DNA from: Chthonomonas sp.
GTDB lineage: Bacteria; Armatimonadota; Fimbriimonadia; Fimbriimonadales; Fimbriimonadaceae
Assembly (NCBI GenBank): GCA_016788585.1
Contig: JAEURP010000018.1
Location: 98,011-162,010 of the forward strand
Direction: 5' to 3'
Length of the DNA stretch: 64,000 nt
Shown here: positions 52,315-64,000 of the stretch, piece after piece
Layout: every line of letters starts with the position of its first letter
How positions within the stretch are numbered: position 1 is the first letter of the stretch
Notes under the pieces: model-generated
What the model was told of the DNA's origin: nothing
The model's input: the letters and a program-made list of their open reading frames with translations, nothing else
Databases searched by the model: none
Translations under genes and position numbers: made by a program

Positions 52315-53609
52315 GTAACTTTCATGATACGATCGTAGCGCCCATAACTGGAACTCAGCCAGCTGCGGTTGCTAGCATTCGTATCAGCGGCGACAGGGCT
52401 TGGGAGTTTGCGGCGAAGGTCTTTGATCGGTTGCCAACTGATCCAACAGCTCGCTATGCCTATTACGGTCGGTTCATCCATGGCGACGATGGGTTGCTTC
52501 TGCTATTCGAGAAGGGGCACAGTTTCACCGGCGAAGAAACAGCCGAGTGCCAAATCCATGGTTCGCCGGCGTCGGTCCGGGCATTAGTTTCGCACCTGAT
52601 CGGGCTTGGGGCGAGGATGGCTGAACCGGGTGAATTCACTTATCGCGCGTTTATGACGGGCCGAATGGACTTGTCCCAAGCGGAGGGTGTTCGCGAAACC
52701 GTCGATTCGCAGACGGCCCGTCAACTCCAGCAGGCAAACATGATGCGCCAAGGAGTGCTCCGCGAAGCGGTGAGCCAGGCCCGTGAGGCGCTCTTTGGTG
52801 TGCTCGCCATGGTCGAGGCAACGGTTGATTTCAGCGAAGAAATTGGAGAACTCGATCGGGATGAGGCGATTCGTCGCCTTCCCATTGGTCAACTTGAGGA
52901 TCTTGCCGCGACCGCCCAGCAAGGCTTGCTGACGAGACAAGGAATAGCGGTTGCGATCGTTGGGCCGCCCAATGCCGGTAAATCCTCATTGCTAAACCGC
53001 CTTCTGGGAGCCGACCGCGCGATCGTCACCCCGGTAGCAGGCACCACTCGAGATACCATCGAGGAAAGCGCGGAAATCAATGGGCTTTTGGTTCGCTTCA
53101 TTGATACCGCGGGCCTGAGAGCGGCCACGGATGAAGCTGAAAAGCTGGGAATCGAGCGCTCTACCGAAGCGGCGCTTGGCGCTGACCGCACATGGTTCGT
53201 GTATGACGCAAGCATTGGTTGGGGAGAAGCGGAGCAATCTGAGTGGGAGCGACTGATGAAGCCCCAGACAATTGTTGCTAACAAGTGCGATTTGGCTCGG
53301 AAAAGCAATCAAGATCATTTCGCCGTTTCGGCACTCACGGGAGAAGGCATCTCCAGTTTAACAAACACCCTACTCACTCTTGAGCAAGCAGAGGCCGCGG
53401 TAACAATCAATGGCCGACATGCCCCGCTAGTTCAGCGAGCATTGAGTTCGGCACGGGCCGCCAAAGACGTCTTCGAAAGCCCCGTGCCAGACGATTTGGC
53501 CGCGGTTCACCTGCGAGATGCGCTCCATGCGCTAGGCGAGATTACAGGGGACACTGCAAGCGAGGACATGATCGATCGAATCTTTAGAGACTTCTGCATT
53601 GGCAAGTGA
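52311..53609 (+). CDS. mnmE: tRNA modification GTPase MnmE
   Basis: 432 residues. With MnmG it modifies U34 of several tRNAs. The N-terminal folate-binding domain has 'DTIVAPITGTQPAAVASIRI' and 'GEFTYRAFMTGRMDLSQAEG'. The G domain has G1 'VGPPNAGKSSLLNRLLG', G2 'GTTRDTIEE', G3 'DTAGLR' and G4 'NKCD'. The C-terminal catalytic motif FCIGK is intact. mnmG is not in the window. Confidence 0.95.
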   Translation: MSNFHDTIVAPITGTQPAAVASIRISGDRAWEFAAKVFDRLPTDPTARYAYYGRFIHGDDGLLLLFEKGHSFTGEETAECQIHGSPASVRALVSHLIGLGARMAEPGEFTYRAFMTGRMDLSQAEGVRETVDSQTARQLQQANMMRQGVLREAVSQAREALFGVLAMVEATVDFSEEIGELDRDEAIRRLPIGQLEDLAATAQQGLLTRQGIAVAIVGPPNAGKSSLLNRLLGADRAIVTPVAGTTRDTIEESAEINGLLVRFIDTAGLRAATDEAEKLGIERSTEAALGADRTWFVYDASIGWGEAEQSEWERLMKPQTIVANKCDLARKSNQDHFAVSALTGEGISSLTNTLLTLEQAEAAVTINGRHAPLVQRALSSARAAKDVFESPVPDDLAAVHLRDALHALGEITGDTASEDMIDRIFRDFCIGK

Positions 53610-53654
53610 AACGAAACCACCCGAGAACGCGTTGTATGTAATGCGCTCATATTA

Positions 53655-53674
53655 CTTTAGCGTATAAGACTCAT

Positions 53675-53675
<1 letters not shown>
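53655..53675 (+). promoter_or_regulatory. HAIR-like HspR operator with -10 inside, clpB promoter
   Basis: CTTTAGC (53655-53661), 7 nt (GTATAAG), ACTCATA (53669-53675). The geometry is the same 7-7-7 as the dnaJ site, and 12 of 14 arm bases match that site; 10 of 14 match the HAIR consensus. The -10-like TATAAG (53663-53668) fills the spacer and ends 6 nt before ATG 53675, so the mRNA is probably leaderless. Confidence 0.65.
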
Positions 53676-56260
<2,585 letters not shown>

Positions 56261-56375
56261 CTCCCCTTCCCTTCCTATGAAGGGGAGGGGTTGGGGGGTG
56301 GGGTAGGGAATCACGGAAGGCTTCCGTACGCGCTTCCCCCTCCCCGGCCCTCCCCCAGGCAAGCTTGGGGGAGGG
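56261..56375. repeat. G-rich / C-rich hairpin element between convergent genes
   Basis: A 9-bp hairpin CTCCCCTTC / GAAGGGGAG (56261-56287) overlaps a run of G-tracts (56282-56308: GGGG-A-GGGG-TT-GGGGGG-T-GGGG-TA-GGG). A C-rich stretch and a second 10-bp hairpin CCCTCCCCCA / TGGGGGAGGG (56348-56375) follow. It can end transcription from both sides, and both strands carry G-quadruplex-type tracts. It looks like a dispersed intergenic element, but only one copy is in the window. Confidence 0.6.
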
Positions 56376-56379
56376 AGAC

Positions 56380-57285
56380 TTACTTCTTACTCTTCGCGAA
56401 GATGGTGACTTCGCCGCGCTCGGCGGCTTCGCGGTGCATGGTCCAGTAGACCTCGCCCGAGATGGGGTCGATGAGGCCGTTGGTTTCGGTGATCGTGCCG
56501 GGCATTTTCACGACCATGGTGAGGGTTGTGGGCTGGTCGTCGGACTCTTCTTCGGTGGTCGGGTCGGCGGGGGCCGGAGCGTTTTCGGCGGCGAAGTCGG
56601 GGTCCATGATGTGCGCGACCAGCTTGCGACGCCCGGCGAGGTCAAGGGCGTCGCCGAAGATGCGCTCGGCGGCTTCGATGAGCTTCGGCCCAAGGGTCGC
56701 GCGGGCTTTGCGGATGAAGAACTCGGGACTGCTGAGCGCGAGCGAGAGATGCGGCTCGGGCGGGCCGAAGATGAAGGTCAGTAGGCGCGCCTCGCCCTCT
56801 TTGGCGAACTCATCTTTCTGCGCTTTTGTGACTTTGTCGTTGCCCTTGAAGAAATCTTCGACGAGCTCGGCGAGCTTCTCCGAGCGGTCCTCCTTCGGCG
56901 CGTCGCCGCTCCAAGTGAAGGTCTCGCGGTACTCGTAATTGCCTGGCGTTGGCTCGGTCACCTTGACCTTGTTCACCAGCACGATCTTGCCCTTGAGCTT
57001 CAGCCCGAGGTCGGTGACCTCTTGGCCGAAGGGGAAGGCATTGCGCATTTCTATGGTGGTGCCTCCGGTTGCGCTACCCGCGGTTTGGGGCACTGAGGTC
57101 CAGCCATTTCCCTTCGGGATGACGAAAACGTCGTCTATCTTGAGCTTGCTCGTCTCGTCAACGTCGATCGCGGCGAACTTCACCGACCGCGAGAAGGTGC
57201 CGTTCTCGCGCACCTCGGTCATCGAAGACGTTTGGCGGCAACCGCTGAGGGCGACGACGGCGAGGACGGGCAAGGCAATGCGCAT
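56380..57285 (-). CDS. Hypothetical lipoprotein
   Basis: 301 residues from ATG 57285, giving the lipoprotein signal 'MRIALPVLAVVALSGCRQ' (lipobox LSGC). The longer frame up to 57336 would bury this signal. The mature protein is charged and beta-rich at first ('NGTFSRSVKFAAIDVDETSK'), helical in the middle, and beta-rich at the end ('TLTMVVKMPGTITETNGLID', 'GEVYWTMHREAAERGEVTIF'). No family recognised. Convergent with clpB. Confidence 0.7.
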   Translation of the reverse strand: MRIALPVLAVVALSGCRQTSSMTEVRENGTFSRSVKFAAIDVDETSKLKIDDVFVIPKGNGWTSVPQTAGSATGGTTIEMRNAFPFGQEVTDLGLKLKGKIVLVNKVKVTEPTPGNYEYRETFTWSGDAPKEDRSEKLAELVEDFFKGNDKVTKAQKDEFAKEGEARLLTFIFGPPEPHLSLALSSPEFFIRKARATLGPKLIEAAERIFGDALDLAGRRKLVAHIMDPDFAAENAPAPADPTTEEESDDQPTTLTMVVKMPGTITETNGLIDPISGEVYWTMHREAAERGEVTIFAKSKK

Positions 57286-57291
57286 GGTTTG

Positions 57292-57297
57292 ATTATG
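57292..57297 (-). promoter_or_regulatory. -10 hexamer of probable leaderless lipoprotein transcript
   Basis: On the minus strand CATAAT lies 6 nt before ATG 57285. No ribosome site is visible. Confidence 0.4.
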
Positions 57298-57342
57298 GTG
57301 CCGTGTCGCAAGCGGCGATTGCTCGCCGCACTCCAAAATCAG

Positions 57343-58086
57343 TTAGCGCTTGACCGTTTGCGGTAGCCAAGCAAGCGAGAGGTCGCGGATCTTTTGCCAG
57401 GCGTCCCACGTGAAGGAATGCATCTCGCCAGGCAGGATGTGGAGGTCGGTCGGGGCGCCAACCTTTTGCAGCGCTTCGAACAGACGGCGCGATTGATCGG
57501 CGGGGACGATGTCGTCATCCTCGCCATGGATGAGCAGCATCGGGACGTCGTTTGACGAGACGTGGTAAATCGGCGACGCGGCCTTGAGAAGGGCGTCTTC
57601 GGCGTCGAGCGAACCGACGAACTGCTCAAGAAAGGGCCAGCTAACGGGGAAATGCGTCTCGCGCGTATTGGTCACGTCGGTAATCGGGCAAACGGCGACT
57701 GCCGCGTCTACTTTGAAGCCGGTGGCGTCGTCTTCGAGACCAAAGTAGTCGTCGGAAAGTGCGAGCATGGCCGAGATGTGGCCGCCGGCGCTGTTGCCAA
57801 AGGCAACGATCTTTTCGTAACCCTCCTTACGGGCGAACATGACGAAATCTTGAAGGTCGGCGACGGCAGCGGGGAAGGGGTTGAGCGGGGCGAGGCGGTA
57901 GGAAACGCAGGCGCAATTGATTCCTTGCTCGGCCCACCACTGAGCTTCGTCGTGATAATCCTCCCGTCCGCCGCTGATCCAGCCGCCGCCATGGCAAAAA
58001 ACCACGAGCGGGCCACCGTCGGATACGTGGAAGATGTCGGCTTTGAGGGGAATGCCCTTTCGGTCGGCGAACGTGACGGTTTGCAT
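57343..58086 (-). CDS. Alpha/beta hydrolase, HSL / arylformamidase-like esterase
   Basis: 247 residues from ATG 58086. The oxyanion-hole motif HGGG is in 'PLVVFCHGGGWISGGREDYH', the nucleophile elbow GxSxG-like in 'IVAFGNSAGGHISAMLALSD' (Ser in GNSAGG), the acid in 'LLIHGEDDDIVPADQSRRLF', and the catalytic His in 'ILPGEMHSFTWDAWQKI'. These fit the carboxylesterase/hormone-sensitive-lipase clan. No signal peptide. The upstream in-frame ATG at 58152 would overlap the acyltransferase 3' end and is less likely. Confidence 0.85.
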   Translation of the reverse strand: MQTVTFADRKGIPLKADIFHVSDGGPLVVFCHGGGWISGGREDYHDEAQWWAEQGINCACVSYRLAPLNPFPAAVADLQDFVMFARKEGYEKIVAFGNSAGGHISAMLALSDDYFGLEDDATGFKVDAAVAVCPITDVTNTRETHFPVSWPFLEQFVGSLDAEDALLKAASPIYHVSSNDVPMLLIHGEDDDIVPADQSRRLFEALQKVGAPTDLHILPGEMHSFTWDAWQKIRDLSLAWLPQTVKR

Positions 58087-58094
58087 CTGCCCAG

Positions 58095-58100
58095 AGTTTA
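58095..58100 (-). promoter_or_regulatory. -10 hexamer of probable leaderless hydrolase transcript
   Basis: On the minus strand TAAACT lies 8 nt before ATG 58086. Confidence 0.4.
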
Positions 58101-58135
58101 GCGGGAAACGGGGTGTAAGCGTCGGCTTAACTGCC

Positions 58136-59224
58136 TCAATTGGCGGCTGCACTTGAATTCGGCGGCTTCATGAAGCGCTTCTTGAGCTTCGTTGCGGGCT
58201 TCTCAACGAAGTGCCAACTTGCCATGGCAAAAGGCATTAGGGTCAAGAGCGTGACGAACAGGTAACCGTAGACGCCGATCGACTTGGGCAAGATTTGACC
58301 CAAGATAATCTGAACCGGCCATCCATACATGTAGACTCCGTAGGAGTAATCAGCCTTGCGTTCGATATTCCTGACCCGTCCCTTGAAGCCAGCGACCACT
58401 ATCGCGTACCCGAAAAGGAATGGGAACAGAGCGATGGTGAAGGGACTAAATGAACTGAGAAGGGCGAGCACTAGGCAAGCCCAACCCGCAATGGCGTTGA
58501 GCGGAATCTTCTCGTGGAAGTAATAGACTACGACACCGATTAGATAGCTCAATAAGTGGGGAAGCCTGCTAGCAAGCCCACCAACTTCGGTCGTTTGATG
58601 GACACTCTTGAGAACGATAAGTGAACAGGCCAACATCAGTCCAACAAACCACCAGCGGTGCTTCTTGCTGATTCCAAGCGCCCCGGCGATGCCGGTCAGG
58701 ACGTAGCAGCCGAACTCAGAGATGATTGTCCACAGAGGGAAGTTCACGCCATGCGGCTGACCTCCCGAGAAGTACAAGCCCTCGATGAAAGGTTGATTCA
58801 TCTTGCTCGTGAAGTTGTTTAGCACGTACCCAAGGGCACTGTCGGGACCCGCAAAAAATGGATAGGCGCCATTACGACCAAGGAGATGCCATGCTAGCGG
58901 ACCAAAAAAGAACGCGCACATAATCAGGCACATCCAGTAGCCAGGAAAGATTCGCAGAATGCGCTTGGTAAAGTAGTCTTTAAGCCCCTTGCTACTCTCC
59001 CAAGATCGCGTGATGAGCATTCCGCTAAGGGTGAAGAACCCCATGACTGCGATCGCGCCAAGTCCTAAACCCTCGCCGGTGAGCATAATGCCGAGCCCCG
59101 GGTACCCCCCAAGGCCAGGAGCATGACCAAAAAGCACAAGCGATGCCAACATCAGACGCAGAAAGCCGATGCCGTTGTCGCGCCAGTCGTAGTGAGATGA
59201 GAAATCTTTGCTGGATTCGGTCAT
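58136..59224 (-). CDS. Acyltransferase 3 family membrane protein (OafA/NodX-like)
   Basis: 362 residues with about ten membrane helices. 'NGIGFLRLMLASLVLFGHAP' at the N-terminus contains the family's R and catalytic H. 'FFTLSGMLITRSWESSKGLK' and 'YFTKRILRIFPGYWMCLIMC' are the next conserved blocks. The C-terminal 'YSYGVYMYGWPVQIIL' is also typical. The family O-acylates sugars of envelope glycans. Followed at 49 nt by the hydrolase start. Confidence 0.9.
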   Translation of the reverse strand: MTESSKDFSSHYDWRDNGIGFLRLMLASLVLFGHAPGLGGYPGLGIMLTGEGLGLGAIAVMGFFTLSGMLITRSWESSKGLKDYFTKRILRIFPGYWMCLIMCAFFFGPLAWHLLGRNGAYPFFAGPDSALGYVLNNFTSKMNQPFIEGLYFSGGQPHGVNFPLWTIISEFGCYVLTGIAGALGISKKHRWWFVGLMLACSLIVLKSVHQTTEVGGLASRLPHLLSYLIGVVVYYFHEKIPLNAIAGWACLVLALLSSFSPFTIALFPFLFGYAIVVAGFKGRVRNIERKADYSYGVYMYGWPVQIILGQILPKSIGVYGYLFVTLLTLMPFAMASWHFVEKPATKLKKRFMKPPNSSAAAN

Positions 59225-60565
59225 GTGCTAAATAGTATTTTGGCGGGAAACGGTAAAACGAGAGTTGTGTTCGAAGACCGCTTTGGTTGGTACGTCCGAA
59301 TTTCGGCCTATTGGTTCGCAACTAGCTTCAAGTGGTTCCTCGCCTTGCTACTTTTGCCGGCGAAAGTGAACACCATCATGCCTCAAGGGGAGCAAAACAG
59401 CACCTGGGGGATGATTTTGGCGATCGGCGCCGCGGAGGCGACCTTCGGCCCGGCGCTTATGGGGTGGCTGAGCGACAGAATGACAACGCGCTGGGGCAAG
59501 CGTCGGCCCTGGATTGTCGCCGGGGCTTTGTTGACCTGCGTCGCATGCGCGGTGCTGGGTTCGGCGAACACCGTGCCAATGCTAATCTTTGGCTACTTCT
59601 TGTTGCAAGTAAGCGATGACGTCGCGACCGGGCCCTACTCTGCCTTGATTCCCGAGTTCGTACCGAGCGAGAATCGGGGAAGGGCAAGCGGAATCTTGGG
59701 GATGTTGAACTACAGCGCGCAGATTATTGCCGCCATCTTTGCGATGGGCGGCACGCTGATGAAGGTGGGTCACTCGATTATGTTCGCCGTGATCGCCCTT
59801 CTCCATATCGTCTGCATGATCGCGGTTGTCGGGGCGATAAAAGATAAGGGCGAGATCGAAGAAACGCAAACGGCAGAAACGCGGGCTCCGGCTCTCACAG
59901 CCTTATTCTCGCCGTTCAAGTCGCCTAATTTCCGAGTGGTTTGGAGCCTTCGGTTTCTTGTGGCGTTTGGGTTTTATATTATCAGCGCTTTTGGCCAGAA
60001 CTATCTGAAGGACGTGGTACGGCTATTTCCGCCCTTGCCGGCCAGTTGGTATGAGAATCCCAAGGATGGCGCGGTTCTGGCAGCAACAGTCGTGATCGTG
60101 TTGATGTCGTCAACAGGCGTGGTGGGAGCGCTCGTCGGTGGACGATATGCCGACAAAGTGGGGCGCAAAAAGGTTATTCAAACAGCGGGCTGGATCATGT
60201 TCATGGCGATTCTGCCCTTTGCTCTCATGAAGACCTTTCCGCCGATCTTGCTCATCGCCCTCGTTTTCGGATTCGGTTATGGCGCGTTTACGTCGGCGGA
60301 CTGGGCCCTAGTGGCCGATGTGCTCCCAAATCAGAACGACATCGCCAAGGATATGGGAATTTGGCAGAGTTCGATTGCCTTGCCTCAGATTTTTAATGGC
60401 ATCTTAGGGGCCCAAATTGATCGCGTAAATGCCTCCAGCGGTGGACATCAGGGTTACCTGCTGGCGTTTGGCATCGCGGCATTCTTATTCCTTGCCGGTT
60501 CTTGGGTAGTTGGGCGCGTTAAGTTGCCAAGCGACCCCAAGCCATCCCCAGCCACCCCCAGCTAA
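59225..60565 (+). CDS. MFS transporter (GPH/sugar-cation symporter-like)
   Basis: 446 residues with 12 predicted membrane helices. The loop motif 'GWLSDRMTTRWGKRRPWIVA' between helices 2 and 3 and 'DVATGPYSALIPEFVPSENR' match the SLC45/GPH-like branch. A second loop copy is 'VGGRYADKVGRKKVIQTAGW'. Probable sugar import; substrate unknown. The first GTG (59225) abuts the divergent acyltransferase start; TTG 59240 or GTG 59267 (TAAAAC 7 nt upstream) may be the true start. The transaldolase ATG follows 10 nt after the stop. Confidence 0.87.
   Translation: MLNSILAGNGKTRVVFEDRFGWYVRISAYWFATSFKWFLALLLLPAKVNTIMPQGEQNSTWGMILAIGAAEATFGPALMGWLSDRMTTRWGKRRPWIVAGALLTCVACAVLGSANTVPMLIFGYFLLQVSDDVATGPYSALIPEFVPSENRGRASGILGMLNYSAQIIAAIFAMGGTLMKVGHSIMFAVIALLHIVCMIAVVGAIKDKGEIEETQTAETRAPALTALFSPFKSPNFRVVWSLRFLVAFGFYIISAFGQNYLKDVVRLFPPLPASWYENPKDGAVLAATVVIVLMSSTGVVGALVGGRYADKVGRKKVIQTAGWIMFMAILPFALMKTFPPILLIALVFGFGYGAFTSADWALVADVLPNQNDIAKDMGIWQSSIALPQIFNGILGAQIDRVNASSGGHQGYLLAFGIAAFLFLAGSWVVGRVKLPSDPKPSPATPS
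59232..59237 (-). promoter_or_regulatory. -10 hexamer of probable leaderless acyltransferase transcript
   Basis: On the minus strand TACTAT lies 7 nt before ATG 59224. The divergent MFS gene begins at or just after this box. Confidence 0.45.
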
Positions 60566-60568
60566 AAT
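60563..60568 (+). promoter_or_regulatory. -10 hexamer of probable leaderless transaldolase transcript
   Basis: TAAAAT, 7 nt, then ATG at 60576. It overlaps the MFS stop codon. Confidence 0.4.
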
Positions 60569-60575
60569 AAAGCCG

Positions 60576-61232
60576 ATGAAGCTCTTTGTTGATACTGGTG
60601 ATGTTGAAGAAGTCCGTAAAGCCGCCGAGTGGGGCGTGCTGGATGGCGTAACGACGAATCCAACGTTGATCGCGAAGGGCGGAAAGGGCTTTAAGGAGAC
60701 GGTTCTCAAGATTTGCGAACTCGTGCCGGGCGGCGCTATCAGCGCAGAGGTCATCGCGACGGATTACGACACGATGCTGAAGGAGGCCCTAGAGGTCTCG
60801 AGCTGGCATCCTCAAGTTGTTGTGAAGGTTCCTTTGATTGAGCCGGGCGTGCGATTGGTAAAGACGCTGAGCGACAAAGGGATTCGCACCAATGTGACCT
60901 TGGTGTTCACGGTATCCCAGGCGCTCATGGCCGCGAAGGCGGGAGCGACGTATATCTCGAACTTTGTGGGCCGCGTTGACGATTTAAGTACGGATGGCAT
61001 GACCGCCGTCGCCAATACGGTTGCGATGGTGGACACCTATGGCTTTCAAAGTGAAGTTTTGGTAGCGTCAGTTCGGCATCCGCTACACGTGGTGCAAGCC
61101 ATCGAGGCGGGCGCTCATGTGGCGACAATGCCGTTCAAGATCATGGAGATGATGTTCAAGCATCCGCTTACGGATAGTGGACTTACCCGGTTTTTAGATG
61201 ATTGGAACAAGGCCGGCCTGACGATCGGCTGA
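60576..61232 (+). CDS. tal: Transaldolase (TalC/fructose-6-phosphate aldolase-like)
   Basis: 218 residues, the short class of transaldolase. It moves a dihydroxyacetone unit between sugar phosphates in the pentose phosphate pathway. Motifs: 'MKLFVDTGDVEEVRKAAEWG', 'LDGVTTNPTLIAKGGKGF', the Schiff-base lysine in 'PQVVVKVPLIEPGVRLVKTL', 'GIRTNVTLVFTVSQALMAAK' and 'YISNFVGRVDDLSTDGM'. The start is ATG 60576, where the family begins; the upstream in-frame extension is low-complexity. Short transaldolases and F6P aldolases are not separable here. Confidence 0.92.
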   Translation: MKLFVDTGDVEEVRKAAEWGVLDGVTTNPTLIAKGGKGFKETVLKICELVPGGAISAEVIATDYDTMLKEALEVSSWHPQVVVKVPLIEPGVRLVKTLSDKGIRTNVTLVFTVSQALMAAKAGATYISNFVGRVDDLSTDGMTAVANTVAMVDTYGFQSEVLVASVRHPLHVVQAIEAGAHVATMPFKIMEMMFKHPLTDSGLTRFLDDWNKAGLTIG

Positions 61233-61346
61233 TTCCCCTGGATTACTAAAAATACACAAGTGCAAGAATGTACAGGCTTCTGTGCATTTGATCTGTACAC
61301 AGTGTGAGATCGGTGGAGAAATCTGGAAAAAAGTGTCCTGGGGTCG

Positions 61347-61375
61347 TTGACATTGGAAATGCCCCCTGGTATAGT
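61347..61375 (+). promoter_or_regulatory. Consensus sigma-70 promoter for 23S rRNA
   Basis: TTGACA (61347-61352), 17 nt, TATAGT (61370-61375). It is the best promoter in the window, about 95 nt before the mature 23S end. It starts an rRNA transcript with no 16S gene. Upstream, 61233-61346 holds no gene; two TGTACA palindromes lie at 61269-61274 and 61294-61299. Confidence 0.85.
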
Positions 61376-61469
61376 TCTCCTTTGCCGGTCGGGGTCCATC
61401 CCCAATGTGGCGAGCACTTTGAAATCTGCATATCGTCGAGTGGAACGCGCATCAAAACAAATTTAGATG

Positions 61470-64000
<2,531 letters not shown>

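Overview
The window looks like chromosomal DNA of a flagellated bacterium from the Armatimonadota (Fimbriimonadia-like). This is inferred from the gene mix: a DUF5117-type secreted zinc protease, a TIGR03790 protein, a secreted protein ending in dockerin-like 'DGSGEVDxxDID' repeats, DUF1385, and a 23S rRNA gene with no 16S gene directly upstream. No taxonomic search was possible. Most of the window is ordinary chromosome at about 53-55% GC in the blocks I counted by hand. There is a GC-richer block at about 54.0-58.1 kb. I saw no CRISPR array, prophage or insertion sequence.

Layout. (1) 1-2371, minus: 3' part of a gene running off the left edge, with four AT-hook motifs joined to a glycosidase-like protein. 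(2) 2615-14058, plus: flagellar genes fliK-flgD-TIGR02530, then flgE with its own leader and terminator, then flgB-flgC-fliE-fliF-fliG-fliH-fliI-fliJ, a lytic transglycosylase and a MotE-like protein. (3) 14055-18773, minus: DUF1385, upp, a large glycosidase-like protein and a small membrane protein. (4) 18821-28255: mixed housekeeping, including a VOC protein, a Cys/Met PLP enzyme, NIF3, tRNA-Glu, a DD-carboxypeptidase, the zinc protease and a HisB paralogue without several metal ligands. (5) 28407-37238: rpoB-rpoC. (6) 37288-39395, minus: a peptidase S51 protein and dnaJ-hspR behind a HAIR operator. (7) 39477-45931: TIGR03790, the dockerin-like protein, a lipoprotein, purL and a TPR protein. 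(8) 45999-53609: nadK, oppF, phoU, a Wzm/Wzt-type exporter, a glycosyltransferase, greA, a lipoprotein and mnmE. (9) 53675-61232: clpB with its own HAIR-like site, a lipoprotein, a hydrolase, an acyltransferase, an MFS transporter and transaldolase. (10) 61470-64000: 23S rRNA, cut by the right edge.

Three themes stand out. Many genes that head a transcript have a -10-like hexamer (TANNNT or a near match) only 6-8 nt before the start codon, which points to frequent leaderless mRNAs; the flagellar operon instead uses Shine-Dalgarno sites and tight ATGA overlaps. HspR probably controls both its own dnaJ-hspR operon and clpB, because both promoters carry a 7-7-7 HAIR-type element over the -10. 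Several genes overlap unusually: dacB with a DUF5658-like gene, greA with a lipoprotein signal peptide, and purL head-to-head with a lipoprotein gene.

The least conventional items are the AT-hook/glycosidase-like fusion, the HisB paralogue with QQ in place of the metal-binding HH, the RpoB residues at two rifampicin-resistance positions, and the leaderless-promoter pattern.
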